This document shows positions 26,895 through 36,425 of a stretch of DNA of 39,920 nucleotides, in pieces. The position numbers and the translations under genes are program-made. The stretch's first letter is position 1. Each line of letters opens with the position of its first letter. Origin of the DNA: an uncultured Erwinia sp. Its GTDB lineage: Bacteria > Pseudomonadota > Gammaproteobacteria > Enterobacterales > Enterobacteriaceae. The stretch spans positions 1 to 39,920 of the forward strand of contig CALYQW010000029.1 in assembly GCA_945290265.1 (NCBI GenBank). The letters are read 5' to 3'. The notes under the pieces are model-generated. The model had not been told where the DNA came from, searched no databases, and was given only the letters and a program-made list of their open reading frames with translations.

Positions 26895-27719
26895 TTATAA
26901 TAAATTTTTATCCAACAGCGCCTGGCAGCCTGGTGGCAGAGGAGGGTGCGGTTTGACTGTTGGCTTGCTGCCGCCAGGTGCGGCTGGCTTAAACCAGCTC
27001 TGTAATTCGGCTCCACAGCCGTCCCCGACGGGCGGTGATGGCTGATCAATGCACTCCAGGCTGCCCGGCGGGCAGCGCAGACGCACATGCATATGCGCAC
27101 GATGCTGGAACCACGGGCGTACCTTACGCAGCCAGTCCCGATCGACGCCGGCATCCAGGCACAGCTGCTGTTTAATCGCCGGGTTGACGAAGATCCGCGT
27201 TACCTCACTGTCCTGCGCCGTCAGCTTGATCAGTCGATCAATTTGTGGTTGCCAGTGGCGCGCTACCACGCTTTTACCGTCAGCACTGACCAGATCCAGC
27301 GGCTGGGGATGCAGCAGCATCTGCTGGCTCCAGCGCTGTTGTGGCAGCTGTAACCAGATATCAACGTCCAGTCCGCTCTGATGGCTGGCGTGACCGCTAC
27401 TGAAGCGCCCGCCAGCCGCCATCCCCATATCGCCGATCAGTACTTCTCCCAGCTCTTCCTGAGCGGTTCTGCTGCTCAGACGCTGAATAAAGTGGATCAA
27501 ATCTGGATGACCAAAGTAGCGGCGCTGATCGGTACGCATAACCTGATAGCCACTGGCTTCCAACGGCAGCGCCTGTGCGCCGACAATACAGCCATTGGCA
27601 AAACTGCCAATGGACTGCGGCTGACCGTTAACCGGATGCTGCACGGTTTGCCAGGGCGTAGCGGCCTGTGCCAGGGTGGCACTCAGCAGGCCACAGAGAA
27701 ACAGCAGCATTTTCGTCAT
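26895..27719 (-). CDS. mepA: Penicillin-insensitive murein DD-endopeptidase MepA
   Basis: A 274-residue periplasmic LAS-fold metallopeptidase that cuts DD- and LD-crosslinks in peptidoglycan. The signal peptide is [19 protein letters not shown]. Zinc ligands lie in [19 protein letters not shown] and [15 protein letters not shown], and [18 protein letters not shown] and [11 protein letters not shown] are conserved. It lies five bases after aroC. Confidence 0.96.
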   Translation of the reverse strand: MTKMLLFLCGLLSATLAQAATPWQTVQHPVNGQPQSIGSFANGCIVGAQALPLEASGYQVMRTDQRRYFGHPDLIHFIQRLSSRTAQEELGEVLIGDMGMAAGGRFSSGHASHQSGLDVDIWLQLPQQRWSQQMLLHPQPLDLVSADGKSVVARHWQPQIDRLIKLTAQDSEVTRIFVNPAIKQQLCLDAGVDRDWLRKVRPWFQHRAHMHVRLRCPPGSLECIDQPSPPVGDGCGAELQSWFKPAAPGGSKPTVKPHPPLPPGCQALLDKNLL

Positions 27720-27724
27720 ATTGG

Positions 27725-28810
27725 TTACCAGCGTGGGATGGTGGTCTGTACATCGGCATTCTGCGCCCGGTGACGCAGCAAATGATCCATCAGCACAATC
27801 GCCATCATCGCCTCGGCAATCGGCACCGCGCGGATACCAACGCAGGGATCGTGGCGACCTTTGGTGATCATCTCCACTTCTTCGCCGCTGCGGGTGATAG
27901 TTTTACCCGGCACGGTGATACTGGAAGTCGGCTTCATCGCCAGATGGGCAATCACCGTCTGACCGCTGCTAATTCCCCCCAGAATGCCGCCGGCATGGTT
28001 GCTCTGGAAGCCGCTGGTGCGGATTTCATCACGGTGCTCACTGCCACGCTGGCTGACCACCGCGAAGCCATCGCCAATCTCAACGCCTTTTACCGCGTTA
28101 ATACTCATCAGGGCATGGGCAAGATCGGCATCAAGACGGTCAAATACCGGCTCGCCCAGGCCTGGCGGCACGTTTTCTGCCATCACCGTCACTTTGGCAC
28201 CGATGGAATCGCCCTCTTTTTTCAGCGCGCGCATCAGCTCATCCAGCGCCGGGATTTTTTCCGGATCCGGGCAGAAGAACGGGTTCTGCTCAACCTGATC
28301 CCACTGTTTCAGCTCGCAGGCCACGTTGCCGATCTGTGCCAGATAACCGCGCACCTTAATCCCGTATTTGCTGGCCAGATACTGTTTGGCAATCGCCCCG
28401 GCGGCCACGCGCATCGCGGTTTCCCGCGCGGATGAACGTCCGCCGCCGCGATAATCACGCAGGCCGTACTTCTGTTCATAGGTGTAATCCGCATGGCCGG
28501 GGCGGAACAGATCTTTGATTTCACCATAGTCCTGTGACCGCTGGTCGGTATTTTCAATCAGCAGCCCAATGCTGGTGCCGGTCGTCACGCCGTTAAACAC
28601 CCCGGACAGAATTTTCACCCGATCCGGTTCGCGGCGCTGGGTGGTATAACGCGAGGTGCCCGGGCGGCGGCGATCAAGATCGCGCTGCAGATGCTCTTCT
28701 GTTAGCGGGATCCCCGGCGGCACGCCATCAACGATACAACCAAGGGCGAGACCGTGCGATTCGCCAAAAGTGGTGACCCGAAAAAGTTGTCCAATGGTGT
28801 TGCCCGCCAT
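27725..28810 (-). CDS. aroC: Chorismate synthase
   Basis: A 361-residue FMN-dependent enzyme converting EPSP to chorismate, last step of the shikimate pathway. Signatures are [40 protein letters not shown], the C-terminal [18 protein letters not shown] and [17 protein letters not shown]. Full length. It follows prmB by 26 bases. Confidence 0.98.
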   Translation of the reverse strand: MAGNTIGQLFRVTTFGESHGLALGCIVDGVPPGIPLTEEHLQRDLDRRRPGTSRYTTQRREPDRVKILSGVFNGVTTGTSIGLLIENTDQRSQDYGEIKDLFRPGHADYTYEQKYGLRDYRGGGRSSARETAMRVAAGAIAKQYLASKYGIKVRGYLAQIGNVACELKQWDQVEQNPFFCPDPEKIPALDELMRALKKEGDSIGAKVTVMAENVPPGLGEPVFDRLDADLAHALMSINAVKGVEIGDGFAVVSQRGSEHRDEIRTSGFQSNHAGGILGGISSGQTVIAHLAMKPTSSITVPGKTITRSGEEVEMITKGRHDPCVGIRAVPIAEAMMAIVLMDHLLRHRAQNADVQTTIPRW

Positions 28811-28836
28811 ACTGGCTCCTCGCTAATGATTTTTAA

Positions 28837-29769
28837 TTAATCTTTATAGTTGTTGAAGTGATGTTGTGCGTCAATAATCTGCTGTTTTGTCAGCATAAAT
28901 ACGCCATCGCCGCCGTTCTCAAATTCCAGCCAGGTAAAGGGAACATCCGGGAACTGTTCGATCATATGCACCATGCTGTTGCCCACTTCGCAAATCAGGA
29001 TGCCATGCTCGCTCAGATAGTCCGGTGCATTGCCAAGGATTCGGCGCACCAGCTCCAGACCGTCATGGCCGGCGCTCAGCCCCAGCTCCGGCTCATGGCG
29101 ATACTCATCCGGCAGATCGTCCATATCTTCGGCATCAACATACGGTGGATTGGTGACAATTAAATCGTAGCGAACCGGCGTCAGTTCGCGGAACAGATCG
29201 GCACGGATCGGCGTCACCTGGTGCTCAAGGCCATATGCGGCAATATTTTGCTCGGTGACCGCCAGCGCATCGCCGGAGATATCCACTGCATCCACTTCCG
29301 CTTGCGGGAAGGCCAGCGCGCAGGCAATGGCAATACAGCCGCTGCCAGTACACATATCGAGAATATGCTGCGGTGAATGGCTGATCAGCCCGGCAAAATG
29401 CTGATTAATCAGCTCACCAATCGGTGAACGTGGCACCAGTACCCGTTGATCAACGTAAAATTCATGGCCACAGAACCAGGCTTTATTGGTCAGATAAGCC
29501 ACCGGAATATGCTGCTCAATACGCTGCATCACCCGTTCGACAATGCGTCGCCGCTCGCCGGTGGTCAGCCTAGCATTACGCATATCTTCCGGAATATCCA
29601 GCGGCAGATCCAGAGTGGGCAGTACCAGTTGAACGGCCTCGTCCCACGGATTATCGGTGCCGTGACCGTACCAGATTTCCGCAGCCGAAAACTGGCTGAC
29701 AGTCCAGCGCAGCATATCCTGAATGGTTCGCAGTTCATTCACTGCTTCGTTGACGAGAATATTGTCCAA
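28837..29769 (-). CDS. prmB: Ribosomal protein uL3 glutamine methyltransferase PrmB
   Basis: A 310-residue SAM-dependent methyltransferase that modifies a glutamine of ribosomal protein L3. The SAM loop is [20 protein letters not shown], and the substrate glutamine motif NPPY is in [15 protein letters not shown]. The first gene of the leftward prmB-aroC-mepA-yfcA run and divergent from smrB. Confidence 0.97.
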   Translation of the reverse strand: MDNILVNEAVNELRTIQDMLRWTVSQFSAAEIWYGHGTDNPWDEAVQLVLPTLDLPLDIPEDMRNARLTTGERRRIVERVMQRIEQHIPVAYLTNKAWFCGHEFYVDQRVLVPRSPIGELINQHFAGLISHSPQHILDMCTGSGCIAIACALAFPQAEVDAVDISGDALAVTEQNIAAYGLEHQVTPIRADLFRELTPVRYDLIVTNPPYVDAEDMDDLPDEYRHEPELGLSAGHDGLELVRRILGNAPDYLSEHGILICEVGNSMVHMIEQFPDVPFTWLEFENGGDGVFMLTKQQIIDAQHHFNNYKD

Positions 29770-30011
29770 GGTGCCCTCCGCAGGCCGTTCAGTTAAACCC
29801 GGCCGCTAGTGTGCCATGAAGCGTTAGAGAATTCAGCGTAAGGGATGAAAAAGCTGAGATTAATTTGGCCTCAGCGGTAGCAGGCACTGAGCATGCCGCA
29901 AGGGTGCTACAACTTCGCCAGTTTTGGCGATACACTGACTGAATAAATTCTGAAAACCGCCTGTCAGGCCGGTGACGGTGCCGCCAGTCCGGAAAAAATC
30001 GTGATTACCCG

Positions 30012-30560
30012 ATGAATAAGAAAAAAAAGCTGACCGAAGAAGAAAAAAACCTGTTTCGCGGACTGATGACCGGCACCCGACCGCTGGTTCAGGATACCGT
30101 GGTTCATCAGGCTGCGCGTAAAAAAGCCACCGAGGTGCCACAGAAACGGTTAATGTCGGAACAGGCTGACGCCAGCCACTATTTTTCTGATGAGTTTCAG
30201 CCGCTGCTGGCTGAAGACGGCCCGGTACGCTATGTGCGCAGTGATGTCAGCCATTATGAGTTGAAAAAATTGCGGCGTGGCGATTACACCCCGGAGATTT
30301 TTCTCGATCTGCACGGTCTGACCCAGCTGCAGGCGAAACAGGAGCTGGGCGCACTGATTGCCGCCTGCCGGCGTGAGCATTTGTTTTGTGCCAGCGTAAT
30401 GCATGGCCACGGTAAACATGTGCTCAAGCAGCAGACCCCGCTGTGGCTGGCACAGCATCCGTGGGTGATGGCATTTCACCAGGCTCCGCGCGAGTTTGGC
30501 GGTGATGCAGCGTTGCTGGTGCTGATTGAAGTGGAAGAGTGGTTGCCACCGGATATATGA
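30012..30560 (+). CDS. smrB: Ribosome-rescue endonuclease SmrB
   Basis: A 182-residue Smr-domain nuclease. It cleaves mRNA between collided ribosomes so that tmRNA can act. The Smr domain shows [20 protein letters not shown] with the catalytic DLHGL motif and [20 protein letters not shown] with GHG; the lysine-rich N-terminal extension ([19 protein letters not shown]) is the ribosome-binding hook. E. coli SmrB is 183 residues. Convergent with sixA. Confidence 0.96.
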   Translation: MNKKKKLTEEEKNLFRGLMTGTRPLVQDTVVHQAARKKATEVPQKRLMSEQADASHYFSDEFQPLLAEDGPVRYVRSDVSHYELKKLRRGDYTPEIFLDLHGLTQLQAKQELGALIAACRREHLFCASVMHGHGKHVLKQQTPLWLAQHPWVMAFHQAPREFGGDAALLVLIEVEEWLPPDI

Positions 30561-30574
30561 GGCGTTTACCGATG

Positions 30575-30604
30575 CGCGGGGAATACCTGCGCGGTATCCC
30601 CGCG
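30575..30604. terminator. Bidirectional hairpin between smrB and sixA
   Basis: CGCGGGG-A-ATACC pairs with GGTATCCCCGCG around a five-base loop, with a single bulged A. It lies between the two converging stop codons (30560 and 30620) and is followed by TTTC on the right. Confidence 0.65.
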
Positions 30605-30619
30605 TTTCAGCCCGCAGTT

Positions 30620-31099
30620 TTACATTGCCTGCGCCAGTTTGCCCGGAGAAACCTGCCAGTCCAGCTCACCGTGCCCGCTGGCGGCATCAACAGTGACGCA
30701 GGCAATAGCCGAAGTGGCAAACATCGGCGGCGCTTCCTGGGGACAGAGTTCCGTTACCAGATACCCCACCAGCGGCAGATGAGAAATGACCAGCACAGAT
30801 CCAACGCCTTCGCTGGCTAACGCGTGCAGGTAACCGGCCACCAGCGCGCTGTCCCCACCGGGGGCCAGTTCCGGCAGCACCTCTTCCGCTGACAAAGGCA
30901 GCACTTCACTCACCACTCCGAGCGTTTGTCTGGCACGAAGATAAGGGCTGACCAGCACCAGTTCAATATTGACTGACTGTCCCTCAAGCCAGGTCGCCAT
31001 CTGGCGGGATTCTTCACTGCCACAGTGAGTCAGAGGTCTGACTGCATCACTGGCTGCGTCTAAACTCGCATCACCGTGACGCATGATAAAAACTTGCAT
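30620..31099 (-). CDS. sixA: Phosphohistidine phosphatase SixA
   Basis: A 159-residue histidine-phosphatase of the RHG family. The catalytic RHG is at residues 7-9 (FIMRHGDASLDA); TLGVVSEVLP and ISHLPLVGYLVTEL contain other active-site residues, including the second histidine. It dephosphorylates ArcB and, in nitrogen PTS control, NPr. In E. coli the next leftward-coded genes upstream are fadJ and fadI; here they are missing. Confidence 0.95.
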   Translation of the reverse strand: MQVFIMRHGDASLDAASDAVRPLTHCGSEESRQMATWLEGQSVNIELVLVSPYLRARQTLGVVSEVLPLSAEEVLPELAPGGDSALVAGYLHALASEGVGSVLVISHLPLVGYLVTELCPQEAPPMFATSAIACVTVDAASGHGELDWQVSPGKLAQAM

Positions 31100-31127
31100 A
31101 GAGCACCGCTGTTGTTAAACAAAAATA

Positions 31128-31147
31128 CCGGAGCCAACCACCTCCGG
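31128..31147 (-). terminator. Terminator between yfcZ remnant and sixA
   Basis: On the minus strand CCGGAG, an eight-base loop and CTCCGG form a 6-bp stem, followed by TATTTTTGTTT. It would end leftward transcripts coming from yfcZ before sixA. The 280 bases between here and 31384 hold no gene that I can see; this is where fadJ and fadI stand in E. coli. Confidence 0.6.
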
Positions 31148-31383
31148 CTGCAGATTCTCAGAAATCAGCGGAGTGTTGTACCCAATCAATTCATTACAGT
31201 CAACCGATTGTTTACTTAATAAGCAACTATCAATCAACCCGGAACTGTCATAACTGAAGGGCAGCGCGGGTTTCAGACTGCCGTGCCTGAAAGATAAGGA
31301 CTCAATGAATCACCTGTCTCTGAGGATGCGGTCACCTCAGTCGCCCGCCTGGTATGCCTGTCATCTTTTCAGCGCGATCAAAA

Positions 31384-31679
31384 TCAGCGTAACTTAAGCT
31401 GAAAGATTAGCGCTTCAGCCTGACAGAAAAAGGTGAAAGTACAGCTTAGTTGCACGCCCTCAGGCGCTGCAGTGAGCTGGCTCTCGATCTGGCAGGGTTC
31501 CGATTCCAGTGCGCGCGCCTGCTCAGTTAACCAGGTTGACATCGCCTCAGCGTCGGCGCGGGTAGCAACGTTTTCTGGTAACCGGCACAACAATCGCTGT
31601 TGTCCATTACGGTGCCCACATCGACACAACAGCAGGCGGCAGTTTCATTGCCACTACAACGGTTGATTGCATCAGTCAT
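31384..31679 (-). pseudogene. yfcZ: yfcZ-like gene broken by a one-base frameshift
   Basis: The true start is ATG at 31679 with GAGGAGAATAAAC upstream. The first frame reads MTDAINRCSGNETAACCCVD, then VGTVMDNSDCCAGYQK, matching the YfcZ/YiiS start. The rest continues in another frame as NVATRADAEAMSTWLTEQAR and ends FQLKLR. Adding one A to the run AAAA in CAGAAAACG restores a continuous protein of about 98 residues that aligns without gaps to E. coli YfcZ as I recall it. So this is either a real one-base deletion or a homopolymer sequencing error. The function of YfcZ is unknown. Confidence 0.8.
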
Positions 31680-31917
31680 GTTTATTCTCCTCTAAGCCTT
31701 GGGTGCCAGCCGCGTACACAGGCTGATAATTCCTTGTTACTTATAAGAGTTTACTGACTGTCCTGCCTGCACTCCAGCCTGGTGCGGGTAGTTATCGAAG
31801 AAATCATCCGCTTACTTGATCTGAAACAAGCGTATTTTTAGCGTAAGCAGATATATCGTTTTTTAACTTATTTTAGTTATTTTTTTGTATCAGGTTCGCA
31901 ATAAATAACAAACATAG

Positions 31918-32023
31918 TTGTAACACTCCCAATACTGCCCCCTATACTCTGCCAACTGGTCTGATTTGTTGTCAGCCAGTCAGTCACTAGAATCCGCGTC
32001 CTTCCTGTTACGATATGTAACAG
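31918..32023 (+). promoter_or_regulatory. fadL promoter, FadR operator and conserved leader hairpin
   Basis: TTGTAA (31918-31923) and TATACT (31943-31948) are the probable -35 and -10. The FadR-type operator AACTGGTCTGATTTGTT (31954-31970) overlaps the expected start of transcription and closely resembles the second FadR site of E. coli fadL. Further down, CTGTTAC-GATAT-GTAACAG (32005-32023) is a perfect 7-bp inverted repeat in the leader; a similar one stands before E. coli fadL, so it may be a regulator site or an mRNA structure. Confidence 0.75.
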
Positions 32024-32053
32024 TATTTAATAATTACTAATGAGGTTGTGGCT

Positions 32054-33337
32054 ATGAACCATAAACACTTGCTAAAAAAATCCACACTCTGTACAGCTTT
32101 AGCGCTTTTTTCCTCGTCTGCGTTGTCGTCAGGTTTTCAGCTTAACGAGTTTTCAGCGATTGGCCTCGGACGTGCTTATTCAGGCGAAGGTGCAATGGGA
32201 GACAGCGCCGCCTCCGCCAGCCGCAACCCGGCCACCATGGCGTTAATGGATCGTCCAATGTTTTCCATCGGTGCTATTTTTATTGACCCCGATGTCGATA
32301 TCACCGGTAAATCCCCCACGGGTCGCAGCCTGAATGCCAGTAATATTGCGCCAACCCAGTGGATCCCCGATATTCACTATGTGCAGCCGGTGAGCGATAA
32401 CTGGTGGCTGGGCACTAGCATTACCTCTAACTATGGCCTGGCTACCGAGTTTAACTCCGGTTACACCGCCGGCCCTTACGGCGGTAATACCGATCTGACC
32501 ACCATCAATATGAATTTAAGCAGTGCCTGGCGTCTGAACCCGCACTTCAGCGTTGGCCTGGGCTTTGATGCGGTGTATGCCAAAGCCAAAATTGAGCGCT
32601 ATGCCGGAGAATCGCTGACCAGTATGGGCATCCCTGCTGATACCCAGATTACGCATCTGAACGGCAATAAATGGGGTTACGGCTGGAATGCCGGGCTGCT
32701 GTATGAAGTGAATGACAATAACCGCTTCGGTCTGACCTATCGTTCAGAAGTGAAAGTCGACTTTAAAGGCAACTACCGCAGCAGCCTGCCTGCCAGTATT
32801 AACGCGCTGAACCAGGCGTATAACCTGGGACTGCCTTACGGCACCGGTGGCAGTACGGTTCCAGGCGCGCTGTCGCTGCATTTACCGGAAATCTGGGAAG
32901 CCTCGGCATACCATAAAGTGGCACCAAAATGGGCGGTACACTACAGCCTGACTTATACCAGCTGGAGCCAGTTTAAAGAGCTGAGTGCCACCGGTTCTAA
33001 TGGCGAACAGCTGTTCTATAAAAACGAAAGCTTTAAAGATGCGTACCGTATTGCTCTCGGCACCAGCTATTTCCATGATGAACACTGGACCTTCCGCAGC
33101 GGTATTGCCTTTGATGACAGCCCGGTTCCGGCAGCAACCCGTTCAATCTCGATTCCCGATCAGGATCGCCTGTGGCTGAGTGCCGGTGCATCCTATGCCT
33201 TTAATCCTGATGCCTCGGTGGATGTGGGTGTCTCTTATATGCATGGCGAAAAGGTTACCATTCAGGAAGAAAGCTATACCTTCCGCTCCAGCGGCAAAGC
33301 CTGGCTGTACGGTATGGGCTTTAACTATAAGTTCTGA
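32054..33337 (+). CDS. fadL: Long-chain fatty acid outer-membrane transporter FadL
   Basis: A 427-residue beta-barrel protein. The signal peptide ([19 protein letters not shown] and SSSALSS) is followed by the FadL hatch start [40 protein letters not shown] and [14 protein letters not shown] are typical. It ends in a phenylalanine (GMGFNYKF), the outer-membrane insertion signal. I start at ATG 32054 with GAGG eight bases upstream; an in-frame GTG at 32048 would add two residues. The protein is about 20 residues shorter than the E. coli one, from extracellular loops. The gene keeps its FadR site even though fadJI is gone from this locus. Confidence 0.95.
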   Translation: MNHKHLLKKSTLCTALALFSSSALSSGFQLNEFSAIGLGRAYSGEGAMGDSAASASRNPATMALMDRPMFSIGAIFIDPDVDITGKSPTGRSLNASNIAPTQWIPDIHYVQPVSDNWWLGTSITSNYGLATEFNSGYTAGPYGGNTDLTTINMNLSSAWRLNPHFSVGLGFDAVYAKAKIERYAGESLTSMGIPADTQITHLNGNKWGYGWNAGLLYEVNDNNRFGLTYRSEVKVDFKGNYRSSLPASINALNQAYNLGLPYGTGGSTVPGALSLHLPEIWEASAYHKVAPKWAVHYSLTYTSWSQFKELSATGSNGEQLFYKNESFKDAYRIALGTSYFHDEHWTFRSGIAFDDSPVPAATRSISIPDQDRLWLSAGASYAFNPDASVDVGVSYMHGEKVTIQEESYTFRSSGKAWLYGMGFNYKF

Positions 33338-33365
33338 TCAGTCACGTCAAACGAACAGTCATTTA

Positions 33366-33390
33366 ACAGCGCCCCGGCGCTGTTTTTTTT
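33366..33390 (+). terminator. Rho-independent terminator of fadL
   Basis: ACAGCGCC, loop CC and GGCGCTGT form a perfect 8-bp stem followed by eight T residues, 29 bases past the fadL stop. Confidence 0.93.
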
Positions 33391-33575
33391 ACCCGCAGGA
33401 TTATCGGCTGATGCGCATTAAGCAGAAAAGATGAGAAGGTCTCAGCTGAAAAATCATATACCCATTAAATTCAGAATATTTGACGATAAATCACTTTGCG
33501 CTTAGCAGTGATACACTGTTAACGTTTACATCATAGTAGTCAGTGACTGGGTTAATATCACAAGGAAAAGTAACT

Positions 33576-34186
33576 ATGCTGGAACCGAAAAAAGGCGTTT
33601 TGACTTTCAGAGCCGAAGGTAACAATATTCCTGGAAGCGCTTATTTCGAGGCAGATACACTGGCCCGGTTCGCATTCTTCATGCTCTAACGCTTTATCCG
33701 GAGTTACTATTGGACGAGGGTATGACTTAGGCTCCAGATCTAAAACACAGGTAACTCATGACTTACATGCTGCTGGATTGCCCTATGATAAAACCCGGAT
33801 CATATCAGAAGCGGCAGGATTGAAAGGCTGTCAGGCTGAGGAATTTATTAAAAAAAAAGAAATGAAGTCGGTGAAATCTCCGAGATCCAACAAGTAAAAT
33901 TATTTGAATTAATCTATCCTGCTTACGAAATGATAGCTGAAAGAAATTATAATTATTTTGGGTGAAAAATTTTAAAGGCGCTAAAAAATGGAATGAACTT
34001 AGTCTGGCTATAAAAACTGTGCTGGTTGATTTTGTGTACAATGGATACACCAGGTCACCTCGCCCTATGCTTGCTGGTTCTACTAATAATATTAACGAAT
34101 TAATTTCATATATAAAAGATACACCAGAATTACCTCGTAATGAAGATGCCAGATCAAGAATAAAATATCTGGAGAGTCAAGAATGA
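33576..34186 (+). pseudogene. Frameshifted pesticin/T4-lysozyme-like muramidase (probable antibacterial effector)
   Basis: The start is ATG 33576 with AAGGAAAAGTAACT upstream. Four reading-frame segments add up to one protein of about 200 residues. Segment 1: EPKKGVLTFRAEGNNIPGS. Segment 2: RQIHWPGSHSS then SGVTIGRGYDLGSRSK. Segment 3: VKLFELIYPAYEMIAERNY. Segment 4: KKWNELSLAIKTVLVDFVYN to the stop at 34186. The AEGN glutamate and the TIGRGYD threonine/aspartate match the catalytic Glu-Thr-Asp arrangement of the pesticin/T4-lysozyme fold. Breaks lie near 33648, in the A9 run at 33850-33858, and in TTTTGGGTG near 33960; two of the three are homopolymers. The stop overlaps the next gene by four bases. 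No fused delivery domain is visible. Confidence 0.78.
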
Positions 34187-34569
34187 AGTATTTTTTATTA
34201 ATTGCATTACTGTCATCCTCTGCGTATGCCGGAGATAACTGCAAAAATATATCCAACAGCCTGCAAGAATATAACTGTTCTTTTATCGAAAAGGATAAAT
34301 CCACTGCAATTCTAAATAAAAAATACCAGCAGTTTATTGATAATATTAAACAAAATTACCAGGCCAGTCAGTCTTTAAGTGACAAGCTGATTTTTAAGCT
34401 GGAAGCTTCGCAACAAACATGGCAGGCATATATGACCGCAACCTGTAAAGTGTACGCTTTTTCTATTGATGAAGATAATAGAAATTATGCATCAACCATC
34501 AACCATTGCATCACAGATCTAACCAATAAAAGGATCATGGAACTTAATGAGCTAATGAATAATGTCTGA
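34183..34569 (+). CDS. LprI/DUF1311-type secreted protein, candidate immunity protein
   Basis: A 128-residue exported protein. The signal peptide MKYFLLIALLSSSAYA is followed by a mature part with four cysteines (DNCKNIS, YNCSF, TCKVY, NHCITD). The pattern of LNKKYQQFIDNIKQN, then QQTWQAYMTATCKV and TDLTNKRIMELNEL, is that of the lysozyme-inhibitor LprI (DUF1311) family. The ATG overlaps the stop of the muramidase gene (ATGA), so the two were translated together. A periplasmic lysozyme inhibitor behind a lysozyme-like toxin is what an immunity gene should look like; this is inference. The DNA is AT-rich, unlike fadL and mlaA on either side, suggesting acquisition. Confidence 0.8.
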   Translation: MKYFLLIALLSSSAYAGDNCKNISNSLQEYNCSFIEKDKSTAILNKKYQQFIDNIKQNYQASQSLSDKLIFKLEASQQTWQAYMTATCKVYAFSIDEDNRNYASTINHCITDLTNKRIMELNELMNNV

Positions 34570-34659
34570 ATCGCTAAAGGCAAAGCACCTGCTCGTCAGG
34601 CTGCGGAGCATTCATTCTGCCCTGCCCCTTTCCTTCCCTGAGTCAGCCCAATCAACAAA

Positions 34660-34687
34660 AAAAGCCTGCATAAAAATGCCGGCTTTT
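34660..34687 (-). terminator. Rho-independent terminator of mlaA
   Basis: On the minus strand AAAAGCCGGCAT, a short T-rich loop and ATGCAGGCTTTT pair with one mismatch and are followed by TTTTTTG. The right-hand arm also ends in TTTTT on the plus strand, so it may serve both the mlaA gene and the LprI-type gene. Confidence 0.85.
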
Positions 34688-34733
34688 TAAGCAGCCAGGT
34701 AGCCCCCACCCTTCGGCAGGGGAATAACCACGA

Positions 34734-35495
34734 TTAGTTCGCGTCGATATCGTTAAGCTCGCCCTGAATTGCCGCCGCATTCGGATTATCCGCCGGCAGC
34801 AATTTGCCATCACTGGCAAGGAAATCACGGTGCTGGAAGTAAGCGGCGCGGACAAAGGCATAAGGATCTTTCGAGTCACGCAGCACCGCATCAGAATCCA
34901 GCAGCTGCGCGCGGGTTTCAATTCCTTCAAAGAGCCATTTACCGGCCGCGCCCCAGAAGTTCAGCCAGCTGATTGGCGGATAAACATCATCAACAATACC
35001 ACCCAGATCTTCACGCGGCGTAAAGCTACCGTAGCCCGGCAGTTCAACATAAGTACCGTAGCCCACGCCGTAATGGCCCAGGGTGCTGCCGAATTCGCGG
35101 CGATGCTCCTTCACCAGTTTCGGGTTAGCCATGCTGGCCACGTCAATAAAGCCGCCCATACCCAGCAGGGTGTTCAGGAAAAAGCGGTTAAAGTGGATCA
35201 TCGCCCGGTACGGGTCACCTTCGATAAAGTAGTTCACCATGGTGGACGGCTCATCCAGATTGCTCAGGAAGTTGCCCAGCCCGGTACGCGCCGGCATTGG
35301 CACATAATCACGCCATGCCACCGCCACCGGGCGCAGCACATACGGATCCAGCACGTTATAGTTGAAGTTGAACATTGACCGGTTAAAGCCCTCCAGCGGA
35401 TCGGAGTGGCCCTGAGGCTGATCGGTATTTTTTGAGCTGGCACAACCCACCATCATGATGGAGGCCAGAGCTAATCCGGTCAGACGATAGTTCAT
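34734..35495 (-). CDS. mlaA: Phospholipid-binding outer-membrane lipoprotein MlaA (VacJ)
   Basis: A 253-residue lipoprotein. The lipobox is MVGC at residues 15-18. The MlaA body shows DPLEGFNRSMFNFNYNVLDP, RTGLGNFLSNLDEPSTMVNY, FGSTLGHYGVGYGTYVELPG and SFTPREDLGGIVDDVY. It sits with porins in the outer membrane and removes phospholipids from the outer leaflet, passing them to the MlaC-MlaFEDB route. In E. coli it also lies between fadL and argW. Confidence 0.97.
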   Translation of the reverse strand: MNYRLTGLALASIMMVGCASSKNTDQPQGHSDPLEGFNRSMFNFNYNVLDPYVLRPVAVAWRDYVPMPARTGLGNFLSNLDEPSTMVNYFIEGDPYRAMIHFNRFFLNTLLGMGGFIDVASMANPKLVKEHRREFGSTLGHYGVGYGTYVELPGYGSFTPREDLGGIVDDVYPPISWLNFWGAAGKWLFEGIETRAQLLDSDAVLRDSKDPYAFVRAAYFQHRDFLASDGKLLPADNPNAAAIQGELNDIDAN

Positions 35496-35535
35496 TATTT
35501 TCTCCCTACTTTAGCGCCTGTCCCATCAGGCTGTA

Positions 35536-36425
35536 TTAATTATTGCCGGTAACCTGCTGATTAATATCAACCGTCAACTGCTGCTGTCCGTTGAATGGCG
35601 TAACGGCACTTAAGCCGAACCAGTCGCCGGGCTGAGAGTCTGCCCCACCATCGCGGGAAATACGCACCCGTACCTGAATCTGATGCTGTGCGGACAGCAG
35701 ACGCTGCGGCAGCATGGCATTACTGTCATCCAACGTCAGCGATAGCGGAAAATGGCTTAGCGGGAACTTTTTCACCGCAACGGGAACCGGCGAGTTACCG
35801 TCAGATACAGAAATATACAACAGTCTGCCCTGAGGTAACATTTTTTCTGCAACGGCTGACAGCGTAATTCTCAGCCCCAGCTGGCTTTTTTGCTGTCCGC
35901 TGGCCGACTTTGCCTGCTCAATACTGCTCTCTATCAGGGGGATGCGCGCGTCCCCCGTCGGCAACAATCTCAGCATTTTTTGCCAACTGGCGATAGCCAC
36001 AGCAAATTGCTGCTGCTGCCATGCGTTGAGCGCCATCAGATCCAGGATCTGCAGATTATTGTCATTGGCTTTGGCCAGCTCATTAAGCATAGCAGCTGCC
36101 TGCTGATGATCCTGCGCATCCCCGGCACCTCGGCATAGCTGAGGCGGATTTCCGGGTTTTACGGTGCCAGCTGCAGCGCATGACGGAACGCCTGAGTTGC
36201 GGTACTGGCATTATTCAGCACCATGCCCAGTCGTCCGAGGATCATGCAGTTTTGCAGATTATCCGGGTCGGATTGCAGTTCAGTGCGGATATCCAGCGCC
36301 AGCCGCGCCAGCTGTTACATACTTAACGGTTGTGCGCCAGCCTCCATCAGCTGTGCGCGCAGCGCCGGCAGCTGTGCATTGACCTGCTGCCAGCCCTCCA
36401 GCTGTTTCAGTTCTCCGGTCTGCAG
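35536..36425 (-). pseudogene. ccmI: ccmI-type TPR part of the CcmH/CcmI heme-lyase complex, degenerate
   Basis: The translation follows the TPR half of enterobacterial CcmH: QLARLALDIRTELQSDPDNL, then LGRLGMVLNNASTATQAFRH and AKANDNNLQILDLMALNAWQ. It is broken in at least three places: an in-frame TAA at 36317-36315 where the family has a glutamate, an in-frame TAA at 36161-36159 where it has lysine, and a frameshift near 36130 (SYAEV to GDAQDHQQAA). The last 184 codons (from 36090) remain open and end in a CcmI-like beta domain. The gene follows ccmH and ends 40 bases before mlaA. No function is expected. Confidence 0.85.

Noticed and set aside
27668-28435. 255-codon plus-strand frame opposite mepA/aroC
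   Set aside because: Antisense to two certain genes and without recognisable domains.
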